Assembly: GCA_002367235.1 (NCBI GenBank)
Contig: DFBC01000032.1
Location: 1 to 16,181, forward strand
DNA: 16,181 nt
Reading direction: 5' to 3'
Origin: Cellvibrionales bacterium UBA3090
Lineage (GTDB): Bacteria; Pseudomonadota; Gammaproteobacteria; Pseudomonadales; Porticoccaceae
Shown: positions 4,775 through 13,246 of the stretch, one piece after another
Numbering within the stretch: the stretch's first letter is position 1
Layout of the letters: the number at the start of each line of letters is the position of its first letter
Notes under the pieces: generated by a model
Databases searched by the model: none
Seen by the model: only the letters and a program-made list of their open reading frames with translations
Told to the model about the DNA's origin: nothing
Translations under genes and position numbers: made by a program

Positions 4775-6083
4775 AATCGCCGTCCGCGTCCAAAACCTCT
4801 CAAAGTACTATCAGATTTACGATAGGCCACCAGACCGTCTCAAGCAGTCCATTTATCCACGGCTACAACGTCTGGTTGGAGCACTGCCTAAACAGTACTA
4901 CCGTGAATTCTGGGCACTCAACGATGTTTCTTTCGAAATTAAGAAGGGTGAAACCGTCGGAATTATCGGCCGCAACGGTTCGGGCAAATCCACACTGCTA
5001 CAAATGATCTGCGGCACCCTTAACCCAACCAGCGGTAGCATAGAAACACATGGACGTATTGCCGCCCTGCTGGAGCTTGGTTCAGGGTTCAATCCGGAGT
5101 TCACTGGGCGAGAAAACATTTACATGAATGGTGCCCTGTTGGGCTTGAGCAGAGAAGAGCTGGACGAGCGGTTCGAAGATATCGTTGCTTTCGCCGATAT
5201 TGGCGAGTTCATCGAGCAGACTGTGAAGATTTATTCAAGCGGCATGTTTGTCAGGCTGGCATTTGCAATTCAGGCAAATGTTGACCCAGAAATTCTGATT
5301 GTGGATGAAGCGTTGGCTGTTGGTGACGCCTATTTTGTGCATCGGTGTATGTTGCGATTTAACGAGTTACAAAAATCGGGAACCACTATTTTGTTTGTTT
5401 CTCACGATGCAAACGCTGTTCGGAATCTATGCTCGCGGGCGATATGGCTGCTTGATGGAAGCATAAAGAATGAAGGTAGTTCGGCTAAGGTAGTTGATGC
5501 TTATCTATCGTACTTGTTTGGCCGACAAATCGTCCAGATGGACTCTGCGGCGGACATGGTCACGAAAACAGAAGTTGTCAATCAAGAAACGCCATCAACA
5601 CAAGGGCTGGAAACAGAAATCCCCAATATTGACCGGCGGTTGGGGGATCAACGGTGTAAGATTGTTGGTGTCGGGTTGTATGACGAATCAATGAATCGAA
5701 TTTCATCATCACTCAATGACAAAGTCGTAACGTTGAGACTGACAATTCAAAATCATTCACTTGATTCCAACACTGCATTGGCGGTTGGATATATATTTAG
5801 AAATGCCAAAGGTCAAGAAATAGCCAGCACCAACAGCCAGATTGAAAAGCAGATTATTAATCCGATAGCCGATGGAAGTTACCTCACTATTCGCATAAAG
5901 GTAACCTTGCCGTGTTTGCATCCTGGTTCCTATGCATTTACTGTTACCGCCGGTTATATTGGACAAGGCGAAAAAATAATGCTGTCAGATCGGATAGAAA
6001 ACGCGATTGCGTTTGATATGGTGGCGGACAAACCTGTTCATGTAATGATGAACTTCCCAACAACTATTGAAGTGGAAGCATAG
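4764..6083 (+). CDS. wzt: Polysaccharide ABC exporter ATPase with C-terminal carbohydrate-recognition domain (Wzt type)
   Basis: From ATG 4764 (AAGGGG 7 bases upstream) the protein has 439 residues. The ATPase domain carries Walker A GRNGSGKST (69-77), LELGSGFNPEFTGREN typical of Wzt/TagH ATPases (103-118), the signature YSSGM (157-161), Walker B ILIVDEA (177-183) with the catalytic Glu, and switch His214. A linker at about 255-290 leads to a beta-rich domain of about 150 residues matching in size and position the Wzt C-terminal domain. In E. coli O9a and relatives that domain binds the modified non-reducing end of the glycan before export. A longer in-frame start at 4713 would add 17 residues unlike the family. 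Codon third positions and GC fall in the 3' half (22/60 GC at 5761-5820 against 32/60 at 5041-5100, counted by hand), suggesting the recognition domain has a separate history. Confidence 0.93.
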   Translation: MSSEIAVRVQNLSKYYQIYDRPPDRLKQSIYPRLQRLVGALPKQYYREFWALNDVSFEIKKGETVGIIGRNGSGKSTLLQMICGTLNPTSGSIETHGRIAALLELGSGFNPEFTGRENIYMNGALLGLSREELDERFEDIVAFADIGEFIEQTVKIYSSGMFVRLAFAIQANVDPEILIVDEALAVGDAYFVHRCMLRFNELQKSGTTILFVSHDANAVRNLCSRAIWLLDGSIKNEGSSAKVVDAYLSYLFGRQIVQMDSAADMVTKTEVVNQETPSTQGLETEIPNIDRRLGDQRCKIVGVGLYDESMNRISSSLNDKVVTLRLTIQNHSLDSNTALAVGYIFRNAKGQEIASTNSQIEKQIINPIADGSYLTIRIKVTLPCLHPGSYAFTVTAGYIGQGEKIMLSDRIENAIAFDMVADKPVHVMMNFPTTIEVEA

Positions 6084-6089
6084 ATTGCC

Positions 6090-6884
6090 ATGGCTAGAGA
6101 TATAAAAAGGATATTGATTTCAACGATGCCTCGGTCTGGAACTGTATATTTTTTCGACTTTGTTGCAATGCTATTTGGTTTTAAAAAAGTTGAGCCACTA
6201 TTTACAGGGGGGGTGCCTGTCCCGCCGGAATGGGATCCTTATAAAATTGATGAGACTTACTTGTCATTGAAAGAAGGAGAAGTGCTTTGTGCGCACTATC
6301 CATTAAGTGAAAAATTGTCAGCAGTTATTAAACAAGAAGATTTACTTTGTATATATTTGTACCGTGATCCCAGAGATGTGGCAGTATCGGCCGCCTTGTA
6401 CATTAAGCATGTATTGACGCACCACCCATTGCATAGCTTTTTCCAAGGAATCTCTGAAGATGATGCTATAACCTTTATTCTTACAGGTGGCATAATCGGG
6501 TGTGAAGAAGATGAAAAGTACATTGTCCATGAAGGGATGCGGTATTTCTGTAAAATGGCACAAGAATGGTTAGCTCAGAAACACGTTGTTGCTATTCGTT
6601 ATGAAGAATTAATGCCTGACCCAGTTACAACATTAATTAATGCGTTGGGCAAAGCCAATGTGGATGTTGAGGCGCAGGCGATCCAAAAGGTTGCAGAACA
6701 ATTAACATTTAACGGATTGTCTGGTGGGCGCACCCCTGGGCAAGAGCAGAAATCCTCACATTTTCGGAAAGGGATAACTGGTGATTATGTTAATTACTTC
6801 TCCGTGACGCACAAGGCTGTAAGTAAATTAATGATAGGTGGGTTTTTGATTGAACAAAGCTATGAGTCAGATCTTCTTTGGTGA
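6090..6884 (+). CDS. PAPS-dependent sulfotransferase, likely acting on the polysaccharide
   Basis: This 264-residue protein has the three landmarks of the sulfotransferase fold. PRSGT (14-18) is the 5'-phosphosulfate loop. YRDPRDVAVS (91-100) is the 3'-phosphate site. HFRKGITGDYVNYF (224-237) is the C-terminal RKGxxGDW-like cofactor loop, with Tyr in place of Trp. AHYP at 68-71 is a candidate catalytic His site. The family moves sulfate from PAPS to a hydroxyl group. The acceptor is unknown, but the position six bases after wzt suggests a glycan. GC is low (14/60 at 6301-6360, 23/60 at 6601-6660), unlike the genes on either side. A seven-G tract at 6207-6213 encodes a Gly-Gly-Val. I see no PAPS synthesis genes here; they would have to be elsewhere. 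A role on a lipid or another small acceptor is the main alternative. Confidence 0.85.
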   Translation: MARDIKRILISTMPRSGTVYFFDFVAMLFGFKKVEPLFTGGVPVPPEWDPYKIDETYLSLKEGEVLCAHYPLSEKLSAVIKQEDLLCIYLYRDPRDVAVSAALYIKHVLTHHPLHSFFQGISEDDAITFILTGGIIGCEEDEKYIVHEGMRYFCKMAQEWLAQKHVVAIRYEELMPDPVTTLINALGKANVDVEAQAIQKVAEQLTFNGLSGGRTPGQEQKSSHFRKGITGDYVNYFSVTHKAVSKLMIGGFLIEQSYESDLLW

Positions 6885-6912
6885 TTATCAATAAATAAGG
6901 TGGCATTTGGAT

Positions 6913-7731
6913 ATGGTGAAAGAATCAAAAAAGGCTCAGCGTTTTTACGATGATCTGATATACGGAGACAAGGCAACACTAAGTAAGAGTGAGGCAATGC
7001 TGAAAGCATTTCCTTTCCCAACTATAGAACAGTTGCCAAGTTTGCAAGTGTTGGAAGTGGGTTTGGGCAGAGGGGAGTGGGCTCTTGGGGTGGCTACTTA
7101 TGCCCATCGTTATACGGGTCTGGATTATTCCGAAAAAACTATTGAATATGTTCGGCAAGAGCTGGCATCCCATACCTTGCATGAAAAGGTATCTTTAGAA
7201 CACGGGACAGTATTGGCTTTGTCTTTTGAAGGCAATACATATGACGCTGCATATTGTATTGGTGTACTTCATGCGACCCCAGATGCTATGCAAGGTTTTC
7301 GGGAACTGCTTCGTGTTTTAAAACCGGGAGGCACACTGAACATAATGCTTTATGGGCAGGTGCAGCCGCGAAATATTATTCGCGATACGTTGTTTTATAT
7401 TTCAAGGCTCGGGCGTTGGGCAGAAGAACTAATCCTTAAGTTGGTTCTGAAAATAGAAATGTGGCATTTGCCGGATGCATGTTTATTCAATGCGGATGGA
7501 AATATTGTGTTGTACAAGGACTGGTATTTTGCGCCAATACAAAGTCACCATACTATCCGGCAAATCTCCAAATGGGCGCAGCAAGAGGGTGCAGAGGTTA
7601 CTTATGTTTTTCTCGACCAATATCGAAATACGCTCAAGAGGCATCAACGGTGGGCATCTGGCAGAATATTAGGGCGGTTTTTTTGCCCGGACTTTATGGC
7701 AAGTATTAGAAAACAGAGTGCGACAGCATGA
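6913..7731 (+). CDS. Class I SAM-dependent methyltransferase
   Basis: This is a 272-residue Methyltransf_11-like protein. SAM-binding motif I is VLEVGLGRG (46-54), an acidic residue follows strand 2 (D71), YDAAYCIGVLHAT (110-122) is motif IV and LLRVLKPGGTLNI (132-144) is the post-motif. The C-terminal about 120 residues are a family-specific extension, possibly for acceptor binding. ATG 6913 is preferred because AAGGTGG lies 9 bases upstream; a TTG at 6907 is possible and adds two residues. The stop overlaps the carbamoyltransferase start as ATGA, so the two are probably co-translated. It probably methylates a sugar hydroxyl or amino group on the exported glycan, which is inferred from context. 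Confidence 0.87.
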   Translation: MVKESKKAQRFYDDLIYGDKATLSKSEAMLKAFPFPTIEQLPSLQVLEVGLGRGEWALGVATYAHRYTGLDYSEKTIEYVRQELASHTLHEKVSLEHGTVLALSFEGNTYDAAYCIGVLHATPDAMQGFRELLRVLKPGGTLNIMLYGQVQPRNIIRDTLFYISRLGRWAEELILKLVLKIEMWHLPDACLFNADGNIVLYKDWYFAPIQSHHTIRQISKWAQQEGAEVTYVFLDQYRNTLKRHQRWASGRILGRFFCPDFMASIRKQSATA

Positions 7732-9410
7732 ATATTTTAGGAATTACTGGATTTTTTCATGATCCTTCGGCGGCTCTGCTTGTAGATGGTAAGCTGGTCG
7801 CGTTTGTAGAAGAAGAACGTCTTGTCCGTATTAAACACGCCAACGCGTCCTTTCCAGAAAGGTCTATTGAGTTCTGTTTACAAGAAGCAGGAATCAACTT
7901 TGGCGATTTGGATGCCATCGTTTGTGAACATGACATGGATGTCATCCTTGCGCACGATCCAGAAATGGAACCATACCGCCAGACATTCAAAAAATATCCA
8001 GAGCTTCAGGCATGGCATCGCGAAATATTTGTGGGTGCCAAGAAGCGCTTCTTGGATTTCGCTGCCAAAAATGGAATCCGTAAAGCCGTGTTCGCGCCCC
8101 ATCATCACACCCACTTGGCAACGGCATACTATGGCAGCGGATTTGACGAGGCATTGGTCTTGTCTATTGATGGTCGAGGAGATACTCAAAGTTCCATCAT
8201 TGCCCATGGTGTGGATGGAGAAATTCGGATTCTGGATAAAGTCCCCTTGCCGAATAGCCTTGGGCTATTGTACGCGGGCGTGACGAAATTCTTAGGTTAC
8301 ACACCATTCGATGGGGAAGGTACGGTCATGGGTCTTGCGGCTTATGGCACAGACACTTACCGCGAGTTTTTTGACGAATTAGTCGGGCGTGATGGTCACC
8401 GCTTTGTCATGAAACCAGATACAGCTTTCAATAAGTTAATCGATCCGCTGTGCAAGGGAATTCGCAGCCCGCTTGAGGCCCGCTTCGGGAAGCCCAGAGA
8501 GTTCAACTCAGACCCGCGTAATGGAGTAGATGAAAACATTGCCGCCTCACTACAGGCTTGTGTCGAACGTGCAGTCGCTGATTATTTGAGGCATTACATT
8601 GAAGCAACCGGCGTCAAGAAACTGTGCATTGCCGGGGGGGTTGCGCTTAATTCCAAGATGAATGGTCAGTTGTTCAGACAGCTCGGTCTAGAAGATATTT
8701 ATGCCTTCCCAGTCGGGGGTGACGCGGGCTGTGCCATCGGTGCTGCGATGTGGTACGCGAAAGAGGTGCATGGTCAAAAGATTGAGCCTATATCGCATGC
8801 TTACTTTGGCCCGGCAGCGTCAGAGGATCAAATTCAATCGGCCTTGCAAAAAACCGCATTTAAGATTACGAAGCCAGACAATATTGCAGAAGCATCAGCA
8901 AATTTACTGGCAGAGCACAAGATCGTGGGCTGGTTTCAAGGAAGAATGGAAGGTGGTGCCCGGGCTCTTGGTGCACGCTCGATACTTTCAAATCCTTCCA
9001 GCGTGGCGGACAAAGATGCCGTAAATATTCGTGTCAAGTTTCGCGAGCCTTGGCGTCCATTTGCACCGTCTATCTTGTATGAAAGCCGCCAACGTTATAT
9101 GGGGTCATTGGTACACGCACCGTTTATGACGGTAACTTTTGAGGTACCAGAGTCAGCGAGAAACGAAATACCGGGCGCGATGCACGTTGACAATACTATT
9201 CGTGTTCAGACGGTTAAGCGTGAAGCTAACCCGTTGTACTACGAAACTATAGCTGCATTTGAAAGCAAAACAGGTACGCCTGTGTTGACTAATACTTCTT
9301 TTAACCGAAAAAGTGAGCCGATTGTTAATTCACCAGAAGAAGCCTTGGCGATGTTTGGCGCAACCGAGATGGATGCCGTAGCAATTGGTCCATATTGGGT
9401 GACCAAGTAA
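7728..9410 (+). CDS. Carbamoyltransferase (NodU/CmcH family)
   Basis: The 560-residue protein begins MNILGITGFFHDPSAALLVDG, the standard NodU/CmcH/TobZ opening. The N-terminal Kae1/TsaD-like domain has the metal-binding HHHTHLA (125-131), SIDGRGD (146-152), FLGYTPFDGEGTVMGLAAYG (188-207) and GGVALNSKMNG (303-313). The C-terminal domain has GRMEGGARALGARSIL (405-420), REPWRPFAPS (439-448) and NTSFNRKSEPIV (522-533). In TobZ the two active sites make a carbamoyl adenylate from carbamoyl phosphate and ATP, then pass the carbamoyl group to a sugar hydroxyl. All landmark residues and the full length are present. The natural acceptor is probably a sugar of the locus glycan. A seven-G tract at 8634-8640 falls in the conserved GGV. 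ATG overlaps the previous stop. Confidence 0.93.
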   Translation: MNILGITGFFHDPSAALLVDGKLVAFVEEERLVRIKHANASFPERSIEFCLQEAGINFGDLDAIVCEHDMDVILAHDPEMEPYRQTFKKYPELQAWHREIFVGAKKRFLDFAAKNGIRKAVFAPHHHTHLATAYYGSGFDEALVLSIDGRGDTQSSIIAHGVDGEIRILDKVPLPNSLGLLYAGVTKFLGYTPFDGEGTVMGLAAYGTDTYREFFDELVGRDGHRFVMKPDTAFNKLIDPLCKGIRSPLEARFGKPREFNSDPRNGVDENIAASLQACVERAVADYLRHYIEATGVKKLCIAGGVALNSKMNGQLFRQLGLEDIYAFPVGGDAGCAIGAAMWYAKEVHGQKIEPISHAYFGPAASEDQIQSALQKTAFKITKPDNIAEASANLLAEHKIVGWFQGRMEGGARALGARSILSNPSSVADKDAVNIRVKFREPWRPFAPSILYESRQRYMGSLVHAPFMTVTFEVPESARNEIPGAMHVDNTIRVQTVKREANPLYYETIAAFESKTGTPVLTNTSFNRKSEPIVNSPEEALAMFGATEMDAVAIGPYWVTK

Positions 9411-9412
9411 CT

Positions 9413-12400
9413 ATGATTTTCGACCAATATGGTCGCTATAGAGCCTGCTCAGATCTGCTTCGTCAAGCAGGGCTAGCTTCGGATAATTCTGTTCTAGACA
9501 TCGGCAGTGGACCTGAATGTTTATTTGGTGAATTTTTGCCAGAAGCTAAAGTGTTCTATGTCGACCCACTTATTCCAAAGGGATCTGGTAATGGGCGAAT
9601 AACTGGTAACGTATTTGCTCAAGAATTAGATGGTCAAGCTTTCGATATCGTGACAGCTGTCGATGTGCTGGAGCATATTTCACCTGAACATAGGCAAGCT
9701 TTTCTTGAGCGCATGTCTTTGCTAGCCAAGAATACGTTAGTACTTGGCTTCCCGACTTCAGATTCGTCTGCCGCGCAAGAGGTTGATCAGGCACTGGAAG
9801 AACAGTACCAAGCCATTTTTGGCAAAGATTATTCATGGCTTGAGGAGCATTACCGTTTTGGGCTCCCATCCCTTTACGATACTGTTAATCAGCTAGAGAA
9901 ACTTGGCTGGTACTGCCAAACAGTTGGTCATGGTCATGCGCCTTGGTTAAGAGAGCTTCTTGGCTTTGTGATTTGCACTTGGGACATACCGTGTTTAAAA
10001 AATATCATTTTGGACATCAGTGAAAAGTTTAATCGCAACCTGTACCCTTACGATTTTCGCGCACCCTACTATAGACAATTCATAGTTGCTTCGCGCAATC
10101 CTTTGTCACCCATATGCCCACCCGCAGAAATTAACAATAACATTGAGGCGGAGCATGCATTTCAGGCATTAATGGAAGATGCGCGCAAGCAATATTTTGT
10201 AGCAAGCATGTGCCAACTTAGGCATCAGGACGCGGCGGTGGCGGAGCGGGATGCGGTGGTGGTGGAGCGAAACGCGGCCGTGGCGCTTGCTAACCAGATG
10301 AAAAACAGTAATTCGTGGCGTCTAACACGGCCCTTGCGCTTTGCTGCCCGGCTTTATCGCTATGGACTGTTAAGCGAAGATCGGCAACGATTATCGCAAG
10401 CGGTACGCACACGTTACCACCAACTGCCACTGCCATCTCCAGCAAAGAGATTTGTTAGCTTCGCCTACCACAAGGTGTTTGGCAAAGTTATACGAGTGTT
10501 GCGCCGCAGCGTGTCGCGCGTCGCCCGGTTCCATGCACCAACATTCAAACCGGCCACCCAGCAAACGGGATTGCCAGACTATATCGTTTGGGGTGTCGTA
10601 GACTGGCATTTCCGTCATCAGCGTCCTCAGCAATTGGCTTTAGCGTTGGCTAACATGGGCCGCCGCGTGTTCTATGTTTCACCAAATCTAGTAGACGACG
10701 AGCGTGCCGGGTTTGAGATTGAAGCGCTAGATGCTTCTGGCATGCTATTTCAGATCAGACTATTTGCCAAAGGCGCGCCTATCATTTACTCGTCAGCACT
10801 TAGTCTGGAAACCGTTGATCAGCTTAGAGTAAGCATCGGTGAGATGTTGGACTGGGCAGATTGCAACCAACTTGTCGCACTGGTTCAACACCCTTACTGG
10901 TACGACATCGCTTCCGTGCTGCCAAACAACCGCCTCGTATATGACTGCATGGATCACCATGAAGGCTTTGGCAATACTGGTGAATCTTTGCTGCAGTTGG
11001 AAAAAGTGCTGTTAAGCAAGTCTGATCTAACGGTAACAACCTCTTCTTGGCTGGACCAGACCGTTGCAGAACACGCTCAACGTCATGCTTTGATTCGCAA
11101 TGCCGGGGAATATGAACACTTCTCCAAAGCACCTGAGAGCATTTACCGAGATCCACAGGGCCGTCGTATTATTGGTTACTATGGGGCGATAGCCGAGTGG
11201 TTCGATCTGGATCTAGTTGAGGCTGTGGCTAAACGGCACCCTGAATGCGGTGTTTTGCTGATCGGTGCCGACACAGTCAATGCCAAGTCCAGACTTGGAA
11301 AACTGCCCAATATTACTTTCACTGGCGAGGTGCCGTACAGCAAGCTGCCATATTATCTTTACAGCTTTGACGTCTGCTTCTTGCCTTTCAAGATTGTTCC
11401 ACTCACTATGGCGACTAATCCAGTCAAAGTGTATGAATATCTGAGTTCAGGCAAACCTGTGGTAACTGTCGATGTGCCGGAAATGGATCAGTTTGATGGA
11501 TTGGTATATGTGGCCGCTGAAAAAGAACATTTTCTGAAATCCATTGATAAAATTTTAGCCCAGCCGGAGCCTGAAGACTTGCTTCAGCGCCGCAGAGTTT
11601 TTGCGGCGGGGCAGACATGGAAGCATCGCACCGAAGCACTTATCCGACACGCGGAACCTTCTGATCACGACCCTAGCGTCAGTGTTATCGTTGTCACCTA
11701 CAACAACCTTGAGCTCACCCGAGCCTGTCTGGCCAGCCTCGATGAACATAGCCAGTACGAGAACCTGGAGATTATTGTTGTTGATAATGCTTCCAGCGAT
11801 GGCTCGCCGGAATTTCTTGAGAACTGGGCTTCCATTGGTACTAATCGTAAGCTGATTCCAAATGACGATAATCGTGGCTTTGCGGCAGCCAACAATCAAG
11901 GCCTGAGCATTGCCACCGGGGACTTCCTCGTCTTGCTCAACAACGATACTTATGTAACTCCAGGCTGGGTGCGCACCTTGGTCGGCCATCTGCAACGAGA
12001 TAAAAGCATCGGTCTGATTGGCCCTGTGACTAACAACATCGGCAATGAGGCAAAGATCGACATCTATTACGGAGAAATGAGCGAGATGCTCATCAAATCT
12101 GCCGCCTATACGCGCCGCCATATTGGACAAACGTATCCTTTACGGACTGCTGCATTCTTCTGTGTGATGATGAGTCGGATGGTATATGAGCAGGTCGGAC
12201 CTCTTGATGAAAACTTTGGTCGAGGTTTTTTCGAAGACGATGATTACTGTCGACGTATCGAACAGTTGGGACTTCGCATTGTATGTACAGAGGATGTGTT
12301 TATCCACCATCACCTGTCAGCCTCGTTCAACAAACTCAAGCACCAAGAGCGGCAGCAACTGTTTGAGGAAAACAAGAAAATTTATGAGGCAAAATGGGGT

Positions 12401-13246
12401 GAGTGGGTTCCACACGGCTATAGAAATCGAACAGTCCCATATGTGTTTGACGGTCAAAAGTATTTTTCTGGTCAGTGTAATATCTGCTGTAAGCCGACCA
12501 GTTTCTTCTATCGTGAGGAGAAACTCTGGCGTGAGTCGCTCAATTGTGAACACTGCCGCACTACCAGCCGATACCGCTCAATTTCGCGTGGTATCCTGCG
12601 TGCCGTCAGTGAACTGACTGGTGTGGAGTCGCAATCACTGGCTGCTTTACCTCACGCCAACAAGAAAAAACTCCGTGTCTATGATACGCAGCCTTCCTTC
12701 TATTCCGAACCTTGCGCCTACCCACTTCCTGATCTCCTGAAGGCTACTGGCTGGATAGATGTCGTGCTTTCTCTGTACAAGCCCGAGCTACCGATAGGCG
12801 AAGTGCTCGCCGATGGTGTAATCAATCAGAATCTGGAATGCCTCACCTTTTCAGATGAGTCACTGGACATAGTGGTTACCAGCGACGTTATGGAGCATGT
12901 GCGTTTGGATGATCGTGCACATAGGGAAATTTATCGAGTACTGAAACCTGGAGGCATCTACATTTTCACTGTTCCTCACAACCGCGCTTGGGAAGATACA
13001 TTGATTCGAGTTAAGGTAACCGATCCGGATGACCAGTCTAAAGACATTCACCTGCTCGAGCCGGAATATCATGGAGATACGAATAGTGACGAAGGCAGCG
13101 GTGTTTTGGCCTATCGCACTTATGGGAAGGATATCGAGACCTTTCTGCACAAATTGGGCTTTGAAGTCGAATACTTCCGCGAAGACATTGAACACTTGGG
13201 GATTATGAACACCGAACTGTATTACTGCAAAAAGGTGGCATATTGA
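9413..13246 (+). CDS. Four-domain methyltransferase / GT-B / GT-A / methyltransferase fusion
   Basis: A single 1277-residue frame holds four catalytic-type domains. Residues about 1-225 are a SAM methyltransferase (VLDIGSGP 27-34, DVLEH near 84). A heptad-repeat linker (274-291) is followed by NSWRLTRPLR, a sequence often seen in long polysaccharide glycosyltransferases. Residues about 387-745 are a GT4-like GT-B domain (YDCMDHHEGF, IGYYGAIAEWFD, CFLPFKI, NPVKVYEYLSSGKPVV). Residues about 755-970 are a GT2 domain (VSVIVVTYNN, VVDNASSDGS, NND 843-845, FFEDDDYCRR). C1022xxC and C1045xxC form a possible zinc ribbon before a second methyltransferase (DVMEHV, YRVLKPGG) to the end. ATG 9413 is two bases after the carbamoyltransferase stop; longer TTG starts lie inside that gene. 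It probably adds two sugars and two methyl groups, in an order that cannot be read. Confidence 0.9.
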   Translation: MIFDQYGRYRACSDLLRQAGLASDNSVLDIGSGPECLFGEFLPEAKVFYVDPLIPKGSGNGRITGNVFAQELDGQAFDIVTAVDVLEHISPEHRQAFLERMSLLAKNTLVLGFPTSDSSAAQEVDQALEEQYQAIFGKDYSWLEEHYRFGLPSLYDTVNQLEKLGWYCQTVGHGHAPWLRELLGFVICTWDIPCLKNIILDISEKFNRNLYPYDFRAPYYRQFIVASRNPLSPICPPAEINNNIEAEHAFQALMEDARKQYFVASMCQLRHQDAAVAERDAVVVERNAAVALANQMKNSNSWRLTRPLRFAARLYRYGLLSEDRQRLSQAVRTRYHQLPLPSPAKRFVSFAYHKVFGKVIRVLRRSVSRVARFHAPTFKPATQQTGLPDYIVWGVVDWHFRHQRPQQLALALANMGRRVFYVSPNLVDDERAGFEIEALDASGMLFQIRLFAKGAPIIYSSALSLETVDQLRVSIGEMLDWADCNQLVALVQHPYWYDIASVLPNNRLVYDCMDHHEGFGNTGESLLQLEKVLLSKSDLTVTTSSWLDQTVAEHAQRHALIRNAGEYEHFSKAPESIYRDPQGRRIIGYYGAIAEWFDLDLVEAVAKRHPECGVLLIGADTVNAKSRLGKLPNITFTGEVPYSKLPYYLYSFDVCFLPFKIVPLTMATNPVKVYEYLSSGKPVVTVDVPEMDQFDGLVYVAAEKEHFLKSIDKILAQPEPEDLLQRRRVFAAGQTWKHRTEALIRHAEPSDHDPSVSVIVVTYNNLELTRACLASLDEHSQYENLEIIVVDNASSDGSPEFLENWASIGTNRKLIPNDDNRGFAAANNQGLSIATGDFLVLLNNDTYVTPGWVRTLVGHLQRDKSIGLIGPVTNNIGNEAKIDIYYGEMSEMLIKSAAYTRRHIGQTYPLRTAAFFCVMMSRMVYEQVGPLDENFGRGFFEDDDYCRRIEQLGLRIVCTEDVFIHHHLSASFNKLKHQERQQLFEENKKIYEAKWGEWVPHGYRNRTVPYVFDGQKYFSGQCNICCKPTSFFYREEKLWRESLNCEHCRTTSRYRSISRGILRAVSELTGVESQSLAALPHANKKKLRVYDTQPSFYSEPCAYPLPDLLKATGWIDVVLSLYKPELPIGEVLADGVINQNLECLTFSDESLDIVVTSDVMEHVRLDDRAHREIYRVLKPGGIYIFTVPHNRAWEDTLIRVKVTDPDDQSKDIHLLEPEYHGDTNSDEGSGVLAYRTYGKDIETFLHKLGFEVEYFREDIEHLGIMNTELYYCKKVAY
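10232..10285 (+). repeat. 21-bp repeat encoding heptads in the inter-domain linker
   Basis: Two full 21-bp units and part of a third encode AAVAERD, AVVVERN and AAVA in phase with the gene. The composition is GCG/GTG/GAG-rich, unlike the surrounding sequence. The unit length is one coiled-coil heptad, so copy-number change would lengthen the linker without a frameshift. Confidence 0.75.

Noticed and set aside
7822..8283. Plus-strand open frame of 153 codons in another frame inside the carbamoyltransferase
   Set aside because: The carbamoyltransferase frame carries the conserved motifs throughout this stretch; the alternative frame has unlikely composition and no ribosome binding site.
11555..12130. 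Long minus-strand open frame of 191 codons opposite the GT2 domain of the fusion gene
   Set aside because: It is antisense to a domain with full glycosyltransferase motifs, has no recognisable family pattern and no ribosome binding site; a shadow frame.
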